9,418 nucleotides of DNA, taken from positions 13,033 through 22,450 of the forward strand of contig CAJTSV010000006.1 in assembly GCA_910579075.1 (NCBI GenBank). The letters are read 5' to 3'. Shown piece after piece: positions 1 through 6,768 of the stretch. The notes under the pieces are model-generated. The model was not told where the DNA came from. It ran no database searches and worked only from the letters and a program-made list of their open reading frames with translations. The DNA is from an uncultured Eubacterium sp. (lineage in GTDB: Bacteria > Bacillota > Clostridia > Lachnospirales > Lachnospiraceae). How positions within the stretch are numbered: the first letter of the stretch is position 1; the number at the start of each line of letters is the position of its first letter. The translations under genes were made by a program, and so were the position numbers.

Positions 1-2
1 GG

Positions 3-68
3 CATCAGGGGTATCAGGTAAGCTGTGTGCAGGAGAATGGGGAATATACGCTCTCCATTACGAAATAA
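3..68 (+). CDS. C-terminal end of a possible TusA/YedF-type Se/S carrier (partial)
   Basis: Only the last 21 codons are inside the window, read in the frame starting at base 3 and ending at TAA 66-68. The tail GYQVSCVQENGEYTLSITK has the pattern of the end of TusA/SirA-fold domains: a helix ending in a Gly-Tyr, then two short beta strands closing on a Lys. TusA-like proteins pass persulfide or selenide-type sulfur/selenium between enzymes, and YedF members accompany selenium metabolism genes. The stop is one base before the ATG of the DUF3343 frame, so the two are probably translationally coupled. The active-site CPxP motif would lie outside the window, so the assignment rests on a short tail plus context and is tentative. 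Confidence 0.4.
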   Translation, partial: HQGYQVSCVQENGEYTLSITK

Positions 69-69
69 T

Positions 70-201
70 ATGGTATATATTGCAACGTTTTACTCGCACT
101 TTGGCGCTATCCGGTTTAAAAAGCTGTGCCAGGCACAGGGCATTGCGGCGCGGCTGCTGGAGAAAGGCTGCCATATCTGTTACCGGGCACCGGGCAGCTG
201 A
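70..201 (+). CDS. Short DUF3343 (putative Se/S carrier-like) protein
   Basis: This 43-residue frame begins MVYIATFYSHFGAIRFKK, which matches the start of DUF3343 (Pfam PF11823, putative Se/S carrier-like): a first beta strand, an F-Y/H-S/T-H motif and an amphipathic helix. DUF3343 proteins are normally about 75-100 residues, with a PVPR-type segment and a C-G-T-C-like cysteine motif. Here that segment is missing, and the protein ends quickly with a C-x2-C (GCHIC, residues 33-37) before TGA 199-201. It is either a shortened but functional form or a remnant. No strong ribosome site is visible; the ATG lies one base after the previous stop, which suggests coupling. Its place just before a selenium-dependent hydroxylase fits selenium delivery. 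The family call is fairly firm, the functional state is not. Confidence 0.6.
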   Translation: MVYIATFYSHFGAIRFKKLCQAQGIAARLLEKGCHICYRAPGS

Positions 202-250
202 GGCTTTGCCATGCATGGCGCGATAAATTTTTCTAATCGTAAAAAAAAAT

Positions 251-279
251 TTGAATTTCTCTCCCATATCGTGTATAAT
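251..279 (+). promoter_or_regulatory. Sigma-A-type promoter for the xanthine dehydrogenase operon
   Basis: TTGAAT (251-256) and a perfect TATAAT (274-279) are separated by 17 bp. An A9 tract (241-249) and other AT-rich sequence lie directly upstream and could act as an UP element. Transcription would begin near 285-287, giving a leader of about 40 bases before the ATG at 326. The promoter lies after the DUF3343 stop, so the hydroxylase genes can be transcribed separately from the upstream carrier genes. Confidence 0.75.
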
Positions 280-325
280 GAAATCAGCAATTTGTACGAA
301 AATAAAAGCAAAGGAGAGGTTTCAT

Positions 326-3139
326 ATGTACAAAATTTATGTAAACAGCCAGCCTTACCAGATAGAAGGGGATGGAAAGCTGCTTCCATTCCTGCGGGAT
401 GTCTGCAAGTGCAAATCGGTCAAGGACGGATGCAGCGAAGGAGCCTGCGGGACCTGCCATGTGCTGATAGACGGGACAGCGGTAAAAGCCTGTGTCCCGA
501 CACTGTCCATGATGGACGGAAAGCATATCCTGACCGTGGAAGGCTTGTCGGGGGAGGAAAAAGAACTATATGCCTATGCGTTTGCACAGGCAGGGGCTGT
601 CCAGTGCGGCTTCTGCATCCCGGGTATGGTTATCTGTGCGAAGGGACTGTTAGATGTCAATGACAATCCAGACCGCAGCGAAATTGCATACGCACTGCGC
701 AATAATATCTGCCGCTGCACCGGGTACAAAAAAATCATAGACGCAGTGGAGCTGGCGGCAAAGCTCAAACGCGAAGGAAACGGCATTCCGGCCGGGGAAT
801 TTGCCTGGAAGACGGGAGAGCGGGTACACCGCATTGATGCCCGTGAAAAAGTACTGGGCTATGGCGAATACCCGGATGACATGGAAATCGAAGGCATGAT
901 TTATGCCAGTGCAGTCCGCTCGAAATACCCGCGGGCAAGGGTGCTGGCAATTGATGCGGGGCTGGCAGAAAAACTGCCTGGTGTCGCTGGCGTTTATACG
1001 GCAGCAGACATTCCGGGCAGTGTCAAGGTCGGGCATCTGGTGCAGGACTGGGACACTATGATTCCTGTAGGAGAATGTACCCGTTACCTGGGGGATGCCA
1101 TAGCCATTGTCGCGGCCGAAACACCGGAAATACTGGAAAAAGCAAAGAAGCTGGTCAAAGTAACGTATGAGGAGCTTCCATTTGTAAGCAGCCCTTACGA
1201 AGCAATGAAAGCGGATGCACCGCTCGTGCACGAGGGCGGAAACCTGCTGGCGCATAAGCATGTGTCCAGGGGAAATGCAAAGGAAGCGATTGCACGGTCG
1301 AAATATGTCTATACGGAAAAATTCCATACCCCGTATACCGAGCATGCATTTTTAGAGCCGGAATGCGCGGCTGCCATGCCGTATGAGGACGGCGTGCTTG
1401 TGTATTCCACCGACCAGGGTACCTATGATACGCAGCACGAATGTGCCACAATGCTTGGCCTTTCAAGGGAAAAGGTGCGTGTTGTCAACAAGCTTGTCGG
1501 CGGCGGATTCGGTGGAAAAGAGGATGTTACCGTACAGCATCAGGCAGCACTTGTGGCGTGGCTTGCAAAGCGCCCGGTCAAGGTAAAGCTGTCCCGCCAG
1601 GAAAGCCTGACCGTGCATCCGAAGCGCCATCCGATGGATATGGAATTTACCGTCGGCTGTGATGAAAACGGCATCATCCAGGGCGTCATGGCGACTGTGA
1701 TTGCCGATACCGGAGCATATGCTTCGCTTGGCGGGCCGGTGCTGGAACGTGCCTGCACGCATGCAGCAGGGCCATATAATTACCAGAATTTTGAAATTGA
1801 CGGAAAAGCGTATTATACGAATAACCCGCCAGCCGGGGCATTCCGCGGCTTTGGCGTGACGCAGACCTGCTTTGGCATGGAAATGATGCTGACAAAGCTG
1901 GCGGAGCAAGTGGGAATCAGTCCGTGGGAAATCCGCTGCCGCAATGCCATCCGTCCGGGGCAGGAGCTGCCAAACGGACAGATTGTGGACGAATCGACAG
2001 GGCTTGCAGAAACACTCGAAGCAGTCCGGGATATTTTTGAGAGCAGCCCGTATGCAGGCGTTGCGTGCGCGATGAAAAATGCCGGGGTCGGCGTGGGGCT
2101 TCCGGATTTTGGACGCGCGCTTTTAAAGGTTGTGGATGGAAAGCTGCATATCCGTTCCGGCGCTTCCTGTATCGGGCAGGGGCTTGGAACCGTGCTGGTA
2201 CAGGTGACGGCAGAAGTTACCGGCTTAAGCAGGGAGCAGATTGCCTGCGATGCTGCCAATACCATCAATGCACCGGATTCCGGCACGACATCCGGCTCCA
2301 GGCAGACTCTGATTACCGGGGAAGCAGTCCGGCGCGCCTGTGAACTGTTAAAGGAGGATTTAAAGCAGCAGCCTCTGGACAGACTGGAAGGAAAGGAGTA
2401 TTATGGAGAATATCTGGCAAAGACAGACCCGTTAGGCGCAGACGTGCCGAATCCGGTCTCACATGTTGCCTATGGCTATGCCACCCAGGTGTGCATCTTG
2501 AATGAACAGGGAAAAATTGAAAAAATTGCTGCCGCGCATGATGTCGGAAAGGCAGTCAATCCGCTGTCTGTGGAAGGCCAGATTGAGGGCGGCGTTGTTA
2601 TGTCCATGGGATTTGCGCTGACCGAGGAATATGCCTTAAAGGACTGCGTGCCGCAGTCAAAATTCGGCACGCTCGGGCTGTTCCGTGCGCATGAGGTGCC
2701 GGATGTGGAAAGCATTATCGTGGAAAAACCGGGACTTGCCGTGGCAGGCGGCGCAATCGGCATAGGAGAAATCACATCCATTCCGACGGCACCGGCCATA
2801 GCGGGGGCATATTACCGCTTTGACGGGCAGTACCGCACCAGCCTGCCGCTTGCAGATACGCCGTATGCCAGAAGCCGGAAGCATCCGCAGCCTGCGGTAC
2901 ATACAGAAGGCGTGCCATTTATCGTGCGCGGCTCGAAGCGTGACAGGGAAGCCGGAAATAAGGAAGATGGTACCTGCATTGCCTGCGGAATCTGTGCGAA
3001 AAACTGCCCGTCTGGTGCCATAGCCATTTCCGGCGCTCGTGCGCATATTCAGGAAGAACGCTGCTTATCCTGCGGGATGTGCGTCGTAAAATGCCCGAAG
3101 GATGCGATATATGATGTGCGCGGAATCATAAAGAAATAA
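326..3139 (+). CDS. xdh: Selenium-dependent xanthine dehydrogenase with fused 2x[4Fe-4S] ferredoxin domain
   Basis: This is a molybdenum hydroxylase of the xanthine oxidase family (937 residues), expected to hydroxylate hypoxanthine/xanthine in the cytoplasm using a selenium-containing Mo cofactor. The start is ATG 326, preceded by AAGGAGAGG (311-319); the frame is open upstream to a TTG at 251, but that overlaps the promoter. Residues 1-75 are a plant-type [2Fe-2S] domain (C36, C41, C44, C56). Residues 80-150 form the second [2Fe-2S] domain (C94, C97, C129, C131). About 164-850 is the molybdopterin domain, with GGGFGGK (392-398), an FRGFG motif, and the catalytic-type Glu in GIGE (E815). Residues 884-923 hold two C-x2-C-x2-C-x3-C-P clusters (C884-C894, C913-C923). 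No FAD domain is present in the chain and no FAD-subunit gene lies beside it. The selenium-dependent assignment rests on the adjoining yqeB and mocA-yqeC genes. Substrate is inferred from family and the nearby purine-type permease. Confidence 0.9.
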   Translation: MYKIYVNSQPYQIEGDGKLLPFLRDVCKCKSVKDGCSEGACGTCHVLIDGTAVKACVPTLSMMDGKHILTVEGLSGEEKELYAYAFAQAGAVQCGFCIPGMVICAKGLLDVNDNPDRSEIAYALRNNICRCTGYKKIIDAVELAAKLKREGNGIPAGEFAWKTGERVHRIDAREKVLGYGEYPDDMEIEGMIYASAVRSKYPRARVLAIDAGLAEKLPGVAGVYTAADIPGSVKVGHLVQDWDTMIPVGECTRYLGDAIAIVAAETPEILEKAKKLVKVTYEELPFVSSPYEAMKADAPLVHEGGNLLAHKHVSRGNAKEAIARSKYVYTEKFHTPYTEHAFLEPECAAAMPYEDGVLVYSTDQGTYDTQHECATMLGLSREKVRVVNKLVGGGFGGKEDVTVQHQAALVAWLAKRPVKVKLSRQESLTVHPKRHPMDMEFTVGCDENGIIQGVMATVIADTGAYASLGGPVLERACTHAAGPYNYQNFEIDGKAYYTNNPPAGAFRGFGVTQTCFGMEMMLTKLAEQVGISPWEIRCRNAIRPGQELPNGQIVDESTGLAETLEAVRDIFESSPYAGVACAMKNAGVGVGLPDFGRALLKVVDGKLHIRSGASCIGQGLGTVLVQVTAEVTGLSREQIACDAANTINAPDSGTTSGSRQTLITGEAVRRACELLKEDLKQQPLDRLEGKEYYGEYLAKTDPLGADVPNPVSHVAYGYATQVCILNEQGKIEKIAAAHDVGKAVNPLSVEGQIEGGVVMSMGFALTEEYALKDCVPQSKFGTLGLFRAHEVPDVESIIVEKPGLAVAGGAIGIGEITSIPTAPAIAGAYYRFDGQYRTSLPLADTPYARSRKHPQPAVHTEGVPFIVRGSKRDREAGNKEDGTCIACGICAKNCPSGAIAISGARAHIQEERCLSCGMCVVKCPKDAIYDVRGIIKK

Positions 3140-3171
3140 ATAAAAGACAAAAATAAAGGAAAGGCAGATGC

Positions 3172-3975
3172 ATGGGCATGATTATTGTACGCGGCGGCGG
3201 TGACCTTGCGACAGGGACTATTTATAAGCTGCATCAGTGCGGCTATGCGGTTCTGGTGCTGGAAACAGCCCGTCCGTCAGCTATCCGCAGAAGGGTCTCG
3301 TTCTGCGAAGCAGTCTACGACGGCATTTCCACGGTGGAAGGCACCGTCTGCCGCCGGACGCAGACAAAAGAGCAGTGCATAAAGGCGTGGGAGAACCGCG
3401 AAATCCCGCTGATGACAGACCCGGACGGGGCTTTGATATACGAATTACACCCGGATGCCGTGATTGATGCCATTCTTGCCAAGAAAAACCTTGGGACGAA
3501 AAAGGATATGGCTCCGCTTACAATTGCTTTAGGGCCTGGATTCTGCGCCGGAACGGACGTGGACTATGTCATTGAGACCAAACGCGGGCATCAGCTTGGA
3601 AGGGTCATAGGGCAGGGAAGCGCGCTGCCCAATTCAGGCGTGCCGGGCATGATAGGCGGATATGGGGCGCAGCGGGTTATCCATGCACCGGCATCCGGGA
3701 CAATCCGGGTGCTGGAAGATATCGGAAGCATTGTAAAAAAGGGACAGCTGCTGGCCAGAATCGGGGACACCGCAGTATCTGCCACAATCGACGGCGTGCT
3801 GCGCGGAATCATCCGGGATGGCTATGCCGTGGAAACGGGGCTTAAAATAGCAGATATTGACCCAAGGCTGACAGAACAGGAAAACTGCACGACAATTTCG
3901 GACAAGGCACGCTGCATTGCGGGCGGTGTCCTGGAAGTGCTGGTAAAGCATGGGATTGGCAGGATGCCTGGATGA
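3172..3975 (+). CDS. yqeB: YqeB, selenium-dependent molybdenum hydroxylase maturation protein
   Basis: This 267-residue protein belongs to the YqeB family, a marker of selenium-dependent molybdenum hydroxylases; its exact chemistry is not established. It opens with a glycine-rich nucleotide-fold loop, MIIVRGGGDLATG, as in Rossmann-like domains. A GPGFCAGTDVDYVIETKRGH segment follows in the middle. About residues 175-225 look like a barrel-sandwich (biotinyl-like) domain: HAPASGTIRVL, then GSIVKKGQLLARIGD. The end carries the family-typical DIDPR and C-x-TISDKARCIAGG-type block. ATG 3172 is favoured over ATG 3178 because AGGAAAGG (3157-3164) is 7 bases upstream. The gene starts 32 bases after the dehydrogenase and is almost certainly in the same transcript. 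It is likely needed to form or insert the selenium-containing cofactor. Confidence 0.88.
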   Translation: MGMIIVRGGGDLATGTIYKLHQCGYAVLVLETARPSAIRRRVSFCEAVYDGISTVEGTVCRRTQTKEQCIKAWENREIPLMTDPDGALIYELHPDAVIDAILAKKNLGTKKDMAPLTIALGPGFCAGTDVDYVIETKRGHQLGRVIGQGSALPNSGVPGMIGGYGAQRVIHAPASGTIRVLEDIGSIVKKGQLLARIGDTAVSATIDGVLRGIIRDGYAVETGLKIADIDPRLTEQENCTTISDKARCIAGGVLEVLVKHGIGRMPG

Positions 3976-4003
3976 AAGAACAGTGCCCGCAGGAGGGAAA
4001 GAC

Positions 4004-5377
4004 ATGGATGCAGTCATGCTTGCGGCAGGAAACAGCACCCGTTTTGGGGAAAACAAGCTGCTGTGCCTGCTGGATGGAAAACCGGTATACCGCTATATGC
4101 TAAAGCTTTTGTACCGCAAACAGAATCAGCATAAAATCAGGCATCTAATCGTGGTAAGCCAGTATGGGGAAATACTGGCCGATGTCCGGGAGCATTTTCC
4201 GGGCGTACAGGCGGTATGCAATCCAGAGCCGGAAAAGGGCATTTCCGGCTCCATCCGCCTGGGACTTTCCTGCCTGATGCAGCTGGCAGGAAATGCGCAG
4301 GCCGCCCCGGATGCGGTGTCCGGAATGCAGCCCTGCGGGCACGGTGATGCCTGCCTGTTTGCAGTGGCAGACCAGCCGGGCTTTTCGGAAAGCTCCTTTG
4401 ATAAAATGCTGGATTTCTGGGAGCGGCATCCGTATGGGATTGTGGCGGCAGGGCTGGCTGCACAGCCGGGGCAGGACGCGCAGATGAAAAATCCGGTTAT
4501 TTTTTCATCGGAGTATTATCCGCAGCTGCTGGCACTTTCGGGAGACTGCGGCGGAAAGCAGGTTATCCGAAGGCATATGGAAGATGCCGGGCTGTGTCCC
4601 CTTCCGGCAGCAGAGCTGGAAGACCTTGATACAAGGCAGGCGCTGGAGCGGTTTGAACACAGGCTGGCTTTCCTGCGTGTGTTTCCGTTCCTGAAAGAAA
4701 AAGGGCATGTCATCGCACTGACAGGAGCAGGCGGAAAGACGACATTTATGGAAACACTGGCGTCTTATTATGCCGGGATGGGCAATAAAGTAATCATGAC
4801 GACAACTACGCATATCCTGCGGCCAGCCCGTCATCCGGCTGCGGAAAATCCGGCCCGGCTGAAACAGCTGCTGGAAAAACACTGGATTGTGGCAGCCGGG
4901 TCGGATGCACCGCAGGGCAAGCTGCGGATGTCAGATAACATGCAGCTGTCCGATTACCGGAAGGCCGCAGATGTGGTACTGATAGAAGCCGACGGGGCAA
5001 AGCATTTTCCCTGCAAGGTGCCGCTGGAAACAGAGCCTGTGATTCCGGACGAATGCGATACCGTCATTGGCGTGGCCGGAATGGATGCCCTTGGCCAGCC
5101 GCTGTGCGATGCTTGCTTTCGTAAAGAAAAAGCAGCGGAGCTTTTGGGCACAGGCAAAGGACACCGCATTACCGGAAAAGACCTTGCGGCAATCCTGTAT
5201 TCCGAACACGGAACAAGAAAGGGCACAGCTGGCAGGGATTATTATATCGTGCTGAATAAATGTGACAATGAAATAATCCGGGCGCGTGCACAGCACATAC
5301 GGGAACTGCTGCTGCAAAAAGGCGCACAGCATGTGGCGTGCATTTCCTGCAAGCCTGGCAGTATGTACTGCAAATAA
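4004..5377 (+). CDS. yqeC: MocA/YgfJ-like nucleotidyltransferase fused to YqeC
   Basis: This is one 457-residue chain with two parts that are usually separate genes in this system. Residues 1-205 are a MobA-like NTP transferase of the MocA/YgfJ type: LAAGNSTRFGENK (6-18) is the nucleotide-binding loop, VADQP (D123) is the metal-binding strand end, and NPVIFSSEYYPQLLALSGD is a family block. It would transfer a cytidylyl group to the molybdopterin cofactor. Residues about 220-457 are YqeC: a P-loop GAGGKTT (241-247), an EADGAK block (328-333) and NKCD (418-421), suggesting nucleotide binding. ATG 4004 has AGGAGGG (3991-3997) six bases upstream, so the in-frame ATG 3950, which overlaps yqeB, is unlikely. 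The gap to yqeB is 28 bases. A fusion links cofactor nucleotide transfer to selenium maturation physically. YqeC's reaction is not known to me. Confidence 0.85.
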   Translation: MDAVMLAAGNSTRFGENKLLCLLDGKPVYRYMLKLLYRKQNQHKIRHLIVVSQYGEILADVREHFPGVQAVCNPEPEKGISGSIRLGLSCLMQLAGNAQAAPDAVSGMQPCGHGDACLFAVADQPGFSESSFDKMLDFWERHPYGIVAAGLAAQPGQDAQMKNPVIFSSEYYPQLLALSGDCGGKQVIRRHMEDAGLCPLPAAELEDLDTRQALERFEHRLAFLRVFPFLKEKGHVIALTGAGGKTTFMETLASYYAGMGNKVIMTTTTHILRPARHPAAENPARLKQLLEKHWIVAAGSDAPQGKLRMSDNMQLSDYRKAADVVLIEADGAKHFPCKVPLETEPVIPDECDTVIGVAGMDALGQPLCDACFRKEKAAELLGTGKGHRITGKDLAAILYSEHGTRKGTAGRDYYIVLNKCDNEIIRARAQHIRELLLQKGAQHVACISCKPGSMYCK

Positions 5378-5399
5378 AATGAAACGGGGGTCTGATAGA

Positions 5400-6113
5400 A
5401 TGAAAAGAAAATCCATTGCGGCAGGCGTAAGCTTTCTGGGCCTGCTTTTCTTTGTTTTTAGCTTTCTCTTTCTTTGTGGCAGCATGCCGTCCGAGTGTGT
5501 ACGGGCAGAAAGCATGCAGCTTACATGCAAATCCATGACAATTATCAAAGGCCAGTATGCGTTCGCCGGCCTGACAGGAGCTGCAGTCCCGCAGAAAACA
5601 GAATGGAGCGTGACAGGAGACTGCATCCGCATACATAAGGCCAGCGGGGATGGCGAAGCGGGCGGGTACTGCTATATCAGGGCTGTAAAAACGGGAACAG
5701 CTGTGCTGGAATGCAGGGCTGGCAGACAGGCAGTTACATGCAGGGTAAAGGTGCTGCCAGCGGCGGCATTTACCGGTGATTTTACAGACCGGCAGGAAGA
5801 AGTGTATCTGCATATTTTTAAAAACGATGATACATATGCCGCCTTTTACAGCCAGGTGCGGTTGGCACAGATGGACTGGCTGACCGGAACTGTAGAAAAT
5901 GGCGTTTTAACACTAAAAGGCTCAGACCCGGCAGGAGATCCGGTTACGATTACGGTATCAAAAAAGGGGAAAAAACGGATATTAACCTTTAAGGAAACAT
6001 CCTGGGAATATTTTCAGCAGGGAAGCACGATTCCGTTAAAAAAATGCAGTGGAAAAAAGGGTTATGAGCAGGCAATGTCAGGATTTGGTTCTTATTACCA
6101 TGCTTATTTCTGA
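5400..6113 (+). CDS. Secreted protein of unknown function, possible Ig-like (Big2-type) domain
   Basis: I do not recognise a specific family. The 237-residue product starts with a signal peptide: basic MKRK, a hydrophobic run at about residues 6-26, and a likely cleavage after VRA (residue 36). Residues 37-120 alternate short beta-strand-like segments and close with AVTCRVKVLP, which resembles the end of a bacterial Ig-like Big2 repeat. The remainder (about 120-237) is beta-rich, with a Lys-rich stretch (KKGKKR) and an aromatic tail YYHAYF. The C of the hydrophobic LFLC is not in a good lipobox, so a lipoprotein is unlikely. ATG 5400 is chosen because it gives the signal peptide; GGGGG (5386-5390) is a weak ribosome site, and ATG 5379 is an alternative. 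It follows yqeC by 22 bases and may be cotranscribed, though no link to selenium is evident. Confidence 0.6.
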   Translation: MKRKSIAAGVSFLGLLFFVFSFLFLCGSMPSECVRAESMQLTCKSMTIIKGQYAFAGLTGAAVPQKTEWSVTGDCIRIHKASGDGEAGGYCYIRAVKTGTAVLECRAGRQAVTCRVKVLPAAAFTGDFTDRQEEVYLHIFKNDDTYAAFYSQVRLAQMDWLTGTVENGVLTLKGSDPAGDPVTITVSKKGKKRILTFKETSWEYFQQGSTIPLKKCSGKKGYEQAMSGFGSYYHAYF

Positions 6114-6178
6114 AACGTATTACTGCGCAAAAGCCTGGATAAGAACCCTGCTGCCTTTACGCGGCAGAAAGGAGCCTT

Positions 6179-6633
6179 ATGAATCCTGTAAGAGTAGCGC
6201 AAAGCCCTTTAACGGGTATTTTCCAGGAAGCCGCAGAGAGTATCTTGGATTTATCCGGCTGGTTTTAAAATATGCGGACACGGTATGCTTTACCGTCTGT
6301 CCATATCTGGATAACCCCGGCGAGCTGGGCAGCAGCATCTGGTCCTGCCTAAGTGACAGCGTGCTGGATTACGGCTTTGCACAGGCCGTTTCCTATCCGC
6401 CGGATGTCAGGCACTGTCTGGTTCTTTTTCGCAAGGATTATTGTCTTTGTGAGTTTCTGCAAAGCAGGAAGGGGATTTTTGACTTTGAAGAAGAAGACCC
6501 GGTTCTTGGAATCCGGCTGGAAGACCCGGCTTTTTTGAAAAATGGGGAGATATTTTGTTATACGGTTACGCATGAGAGGATGTGTATGCTGGCGGAAGAT
6601 GTGTGCAGCCAGGCAGAACGGCTATTTAGCTGA
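6179..6633 (+). pseudogene. Unrecognised gene, apparently frameshifted near 6263-6270
   Basis: The 3' part (about 6265-6633) reads as a normal protein: an aromatic, Cys-rich segment VCFTVCPYLDNPGELG, then an acidic stretch and a C-terminal helix, ending at TGA 6631-6633. This frame is open upstream to ATG 6049, but that start overlaps the preceding gene and its N-terminal residues look like an off-frame reading. A better start, ATG 6179 with AAAGGAG (6168-6174), is in another frame and yields MNPVRVAQSPLTGIFQEAAE and so on, up to a TAA at 6266-6268. Adding one T in the TTTTAAAA run (6263-6270) joins the two into a continuous 151-residue protein with a good helix across the join. I therefore read it as a broken gene, or a sequencing slip. 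No family is recognised. Function unknown. Confidence 0.5.
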
Positions 6634-6708
6634 CAGATAAAGCTGAATCTGTATTATCGCTGAAAACTCAAAAATACATGGAAATTGAGAAAAAATCTGA
6701 CTTGTGTG

Positions 6709-6737
6709 TTGAAAATAAGAATGGTACGCAGTAATAT
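6709..6737 (+). promoter_or_regulatory. Sigma-A-type promoter for the rloAB-like cassette
   Basis: TTGAAA (6709-6714) and TAATAT (6732-6737) are separated by exactly 17 bp. Transcription would begin near 6743-6745, about 25 bases before the ATG at 6769. The stretch 6634-6768 around it is AT-rich and holds no gene. Its position suggests that the ATPase/RloB pair is transcribed independently of the selenium operon. Confidence 0.7.
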
Positions 6738-6768
6738 ATAGGGTGAAAGAAAAAAGCGGGGTACAGAT

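Noticed and set aside
208..219. Perfect 12-bp palindrome GCCATGCATGGC between DUF3343 and the promoter, as a terminator or operator
   Set aside because: The stem is only about 4 bp once a loop is allowed and the T-run is displaced; no regulator is known to me for this site.
251..325. TTG 251 as the start of the xanthine dehydrogenase (25 more residues)
   Set aside because: It falls on the -35 element, has no ribosome site, and the added residues do not resemble a [2Fe-2S] domain; ATG 326 has AAGGAGAGG.
650..1345. Long - strand open frame opposite the xanthine dehydrogenase (and a similar one at 4931-5632)
   Set aside because: These are shadows of well-supported + strand genes; no ribosome site and no recognisable domain.
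326..3139. Selenocysteine in the dehydrogenase
   Set aside because: No in-frame TGA is present; selenium dependence in this family is through the Mo cofactor.
5358..5371. Inverted repeat GCAGTA-TG-TACTGC at the end of yqeC as a terminator
   Set aside because: The loop is two bases and no T-run follows; it lies within coding sequence.
6151..6167. CTGCC/GGCAG hairpin just before the ribosome site at 6168
   Set aside because: A 5-bp stem with a 7-base loop is too weak to claim translational control or termination.
6049..6178. ATG 6049 as the true start of the unrecognised gene
   Set aside because: It overlaps the secreted-protein gene by 65 bases, has no good ribosome site, and the encoded residues look off-frame.
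6634..6651. CAGAT/ATCTG hairpin after 6633 as a terminator of the upstream operon
   Set aside because: Stem of 5 bp, low GC and no following T-run.
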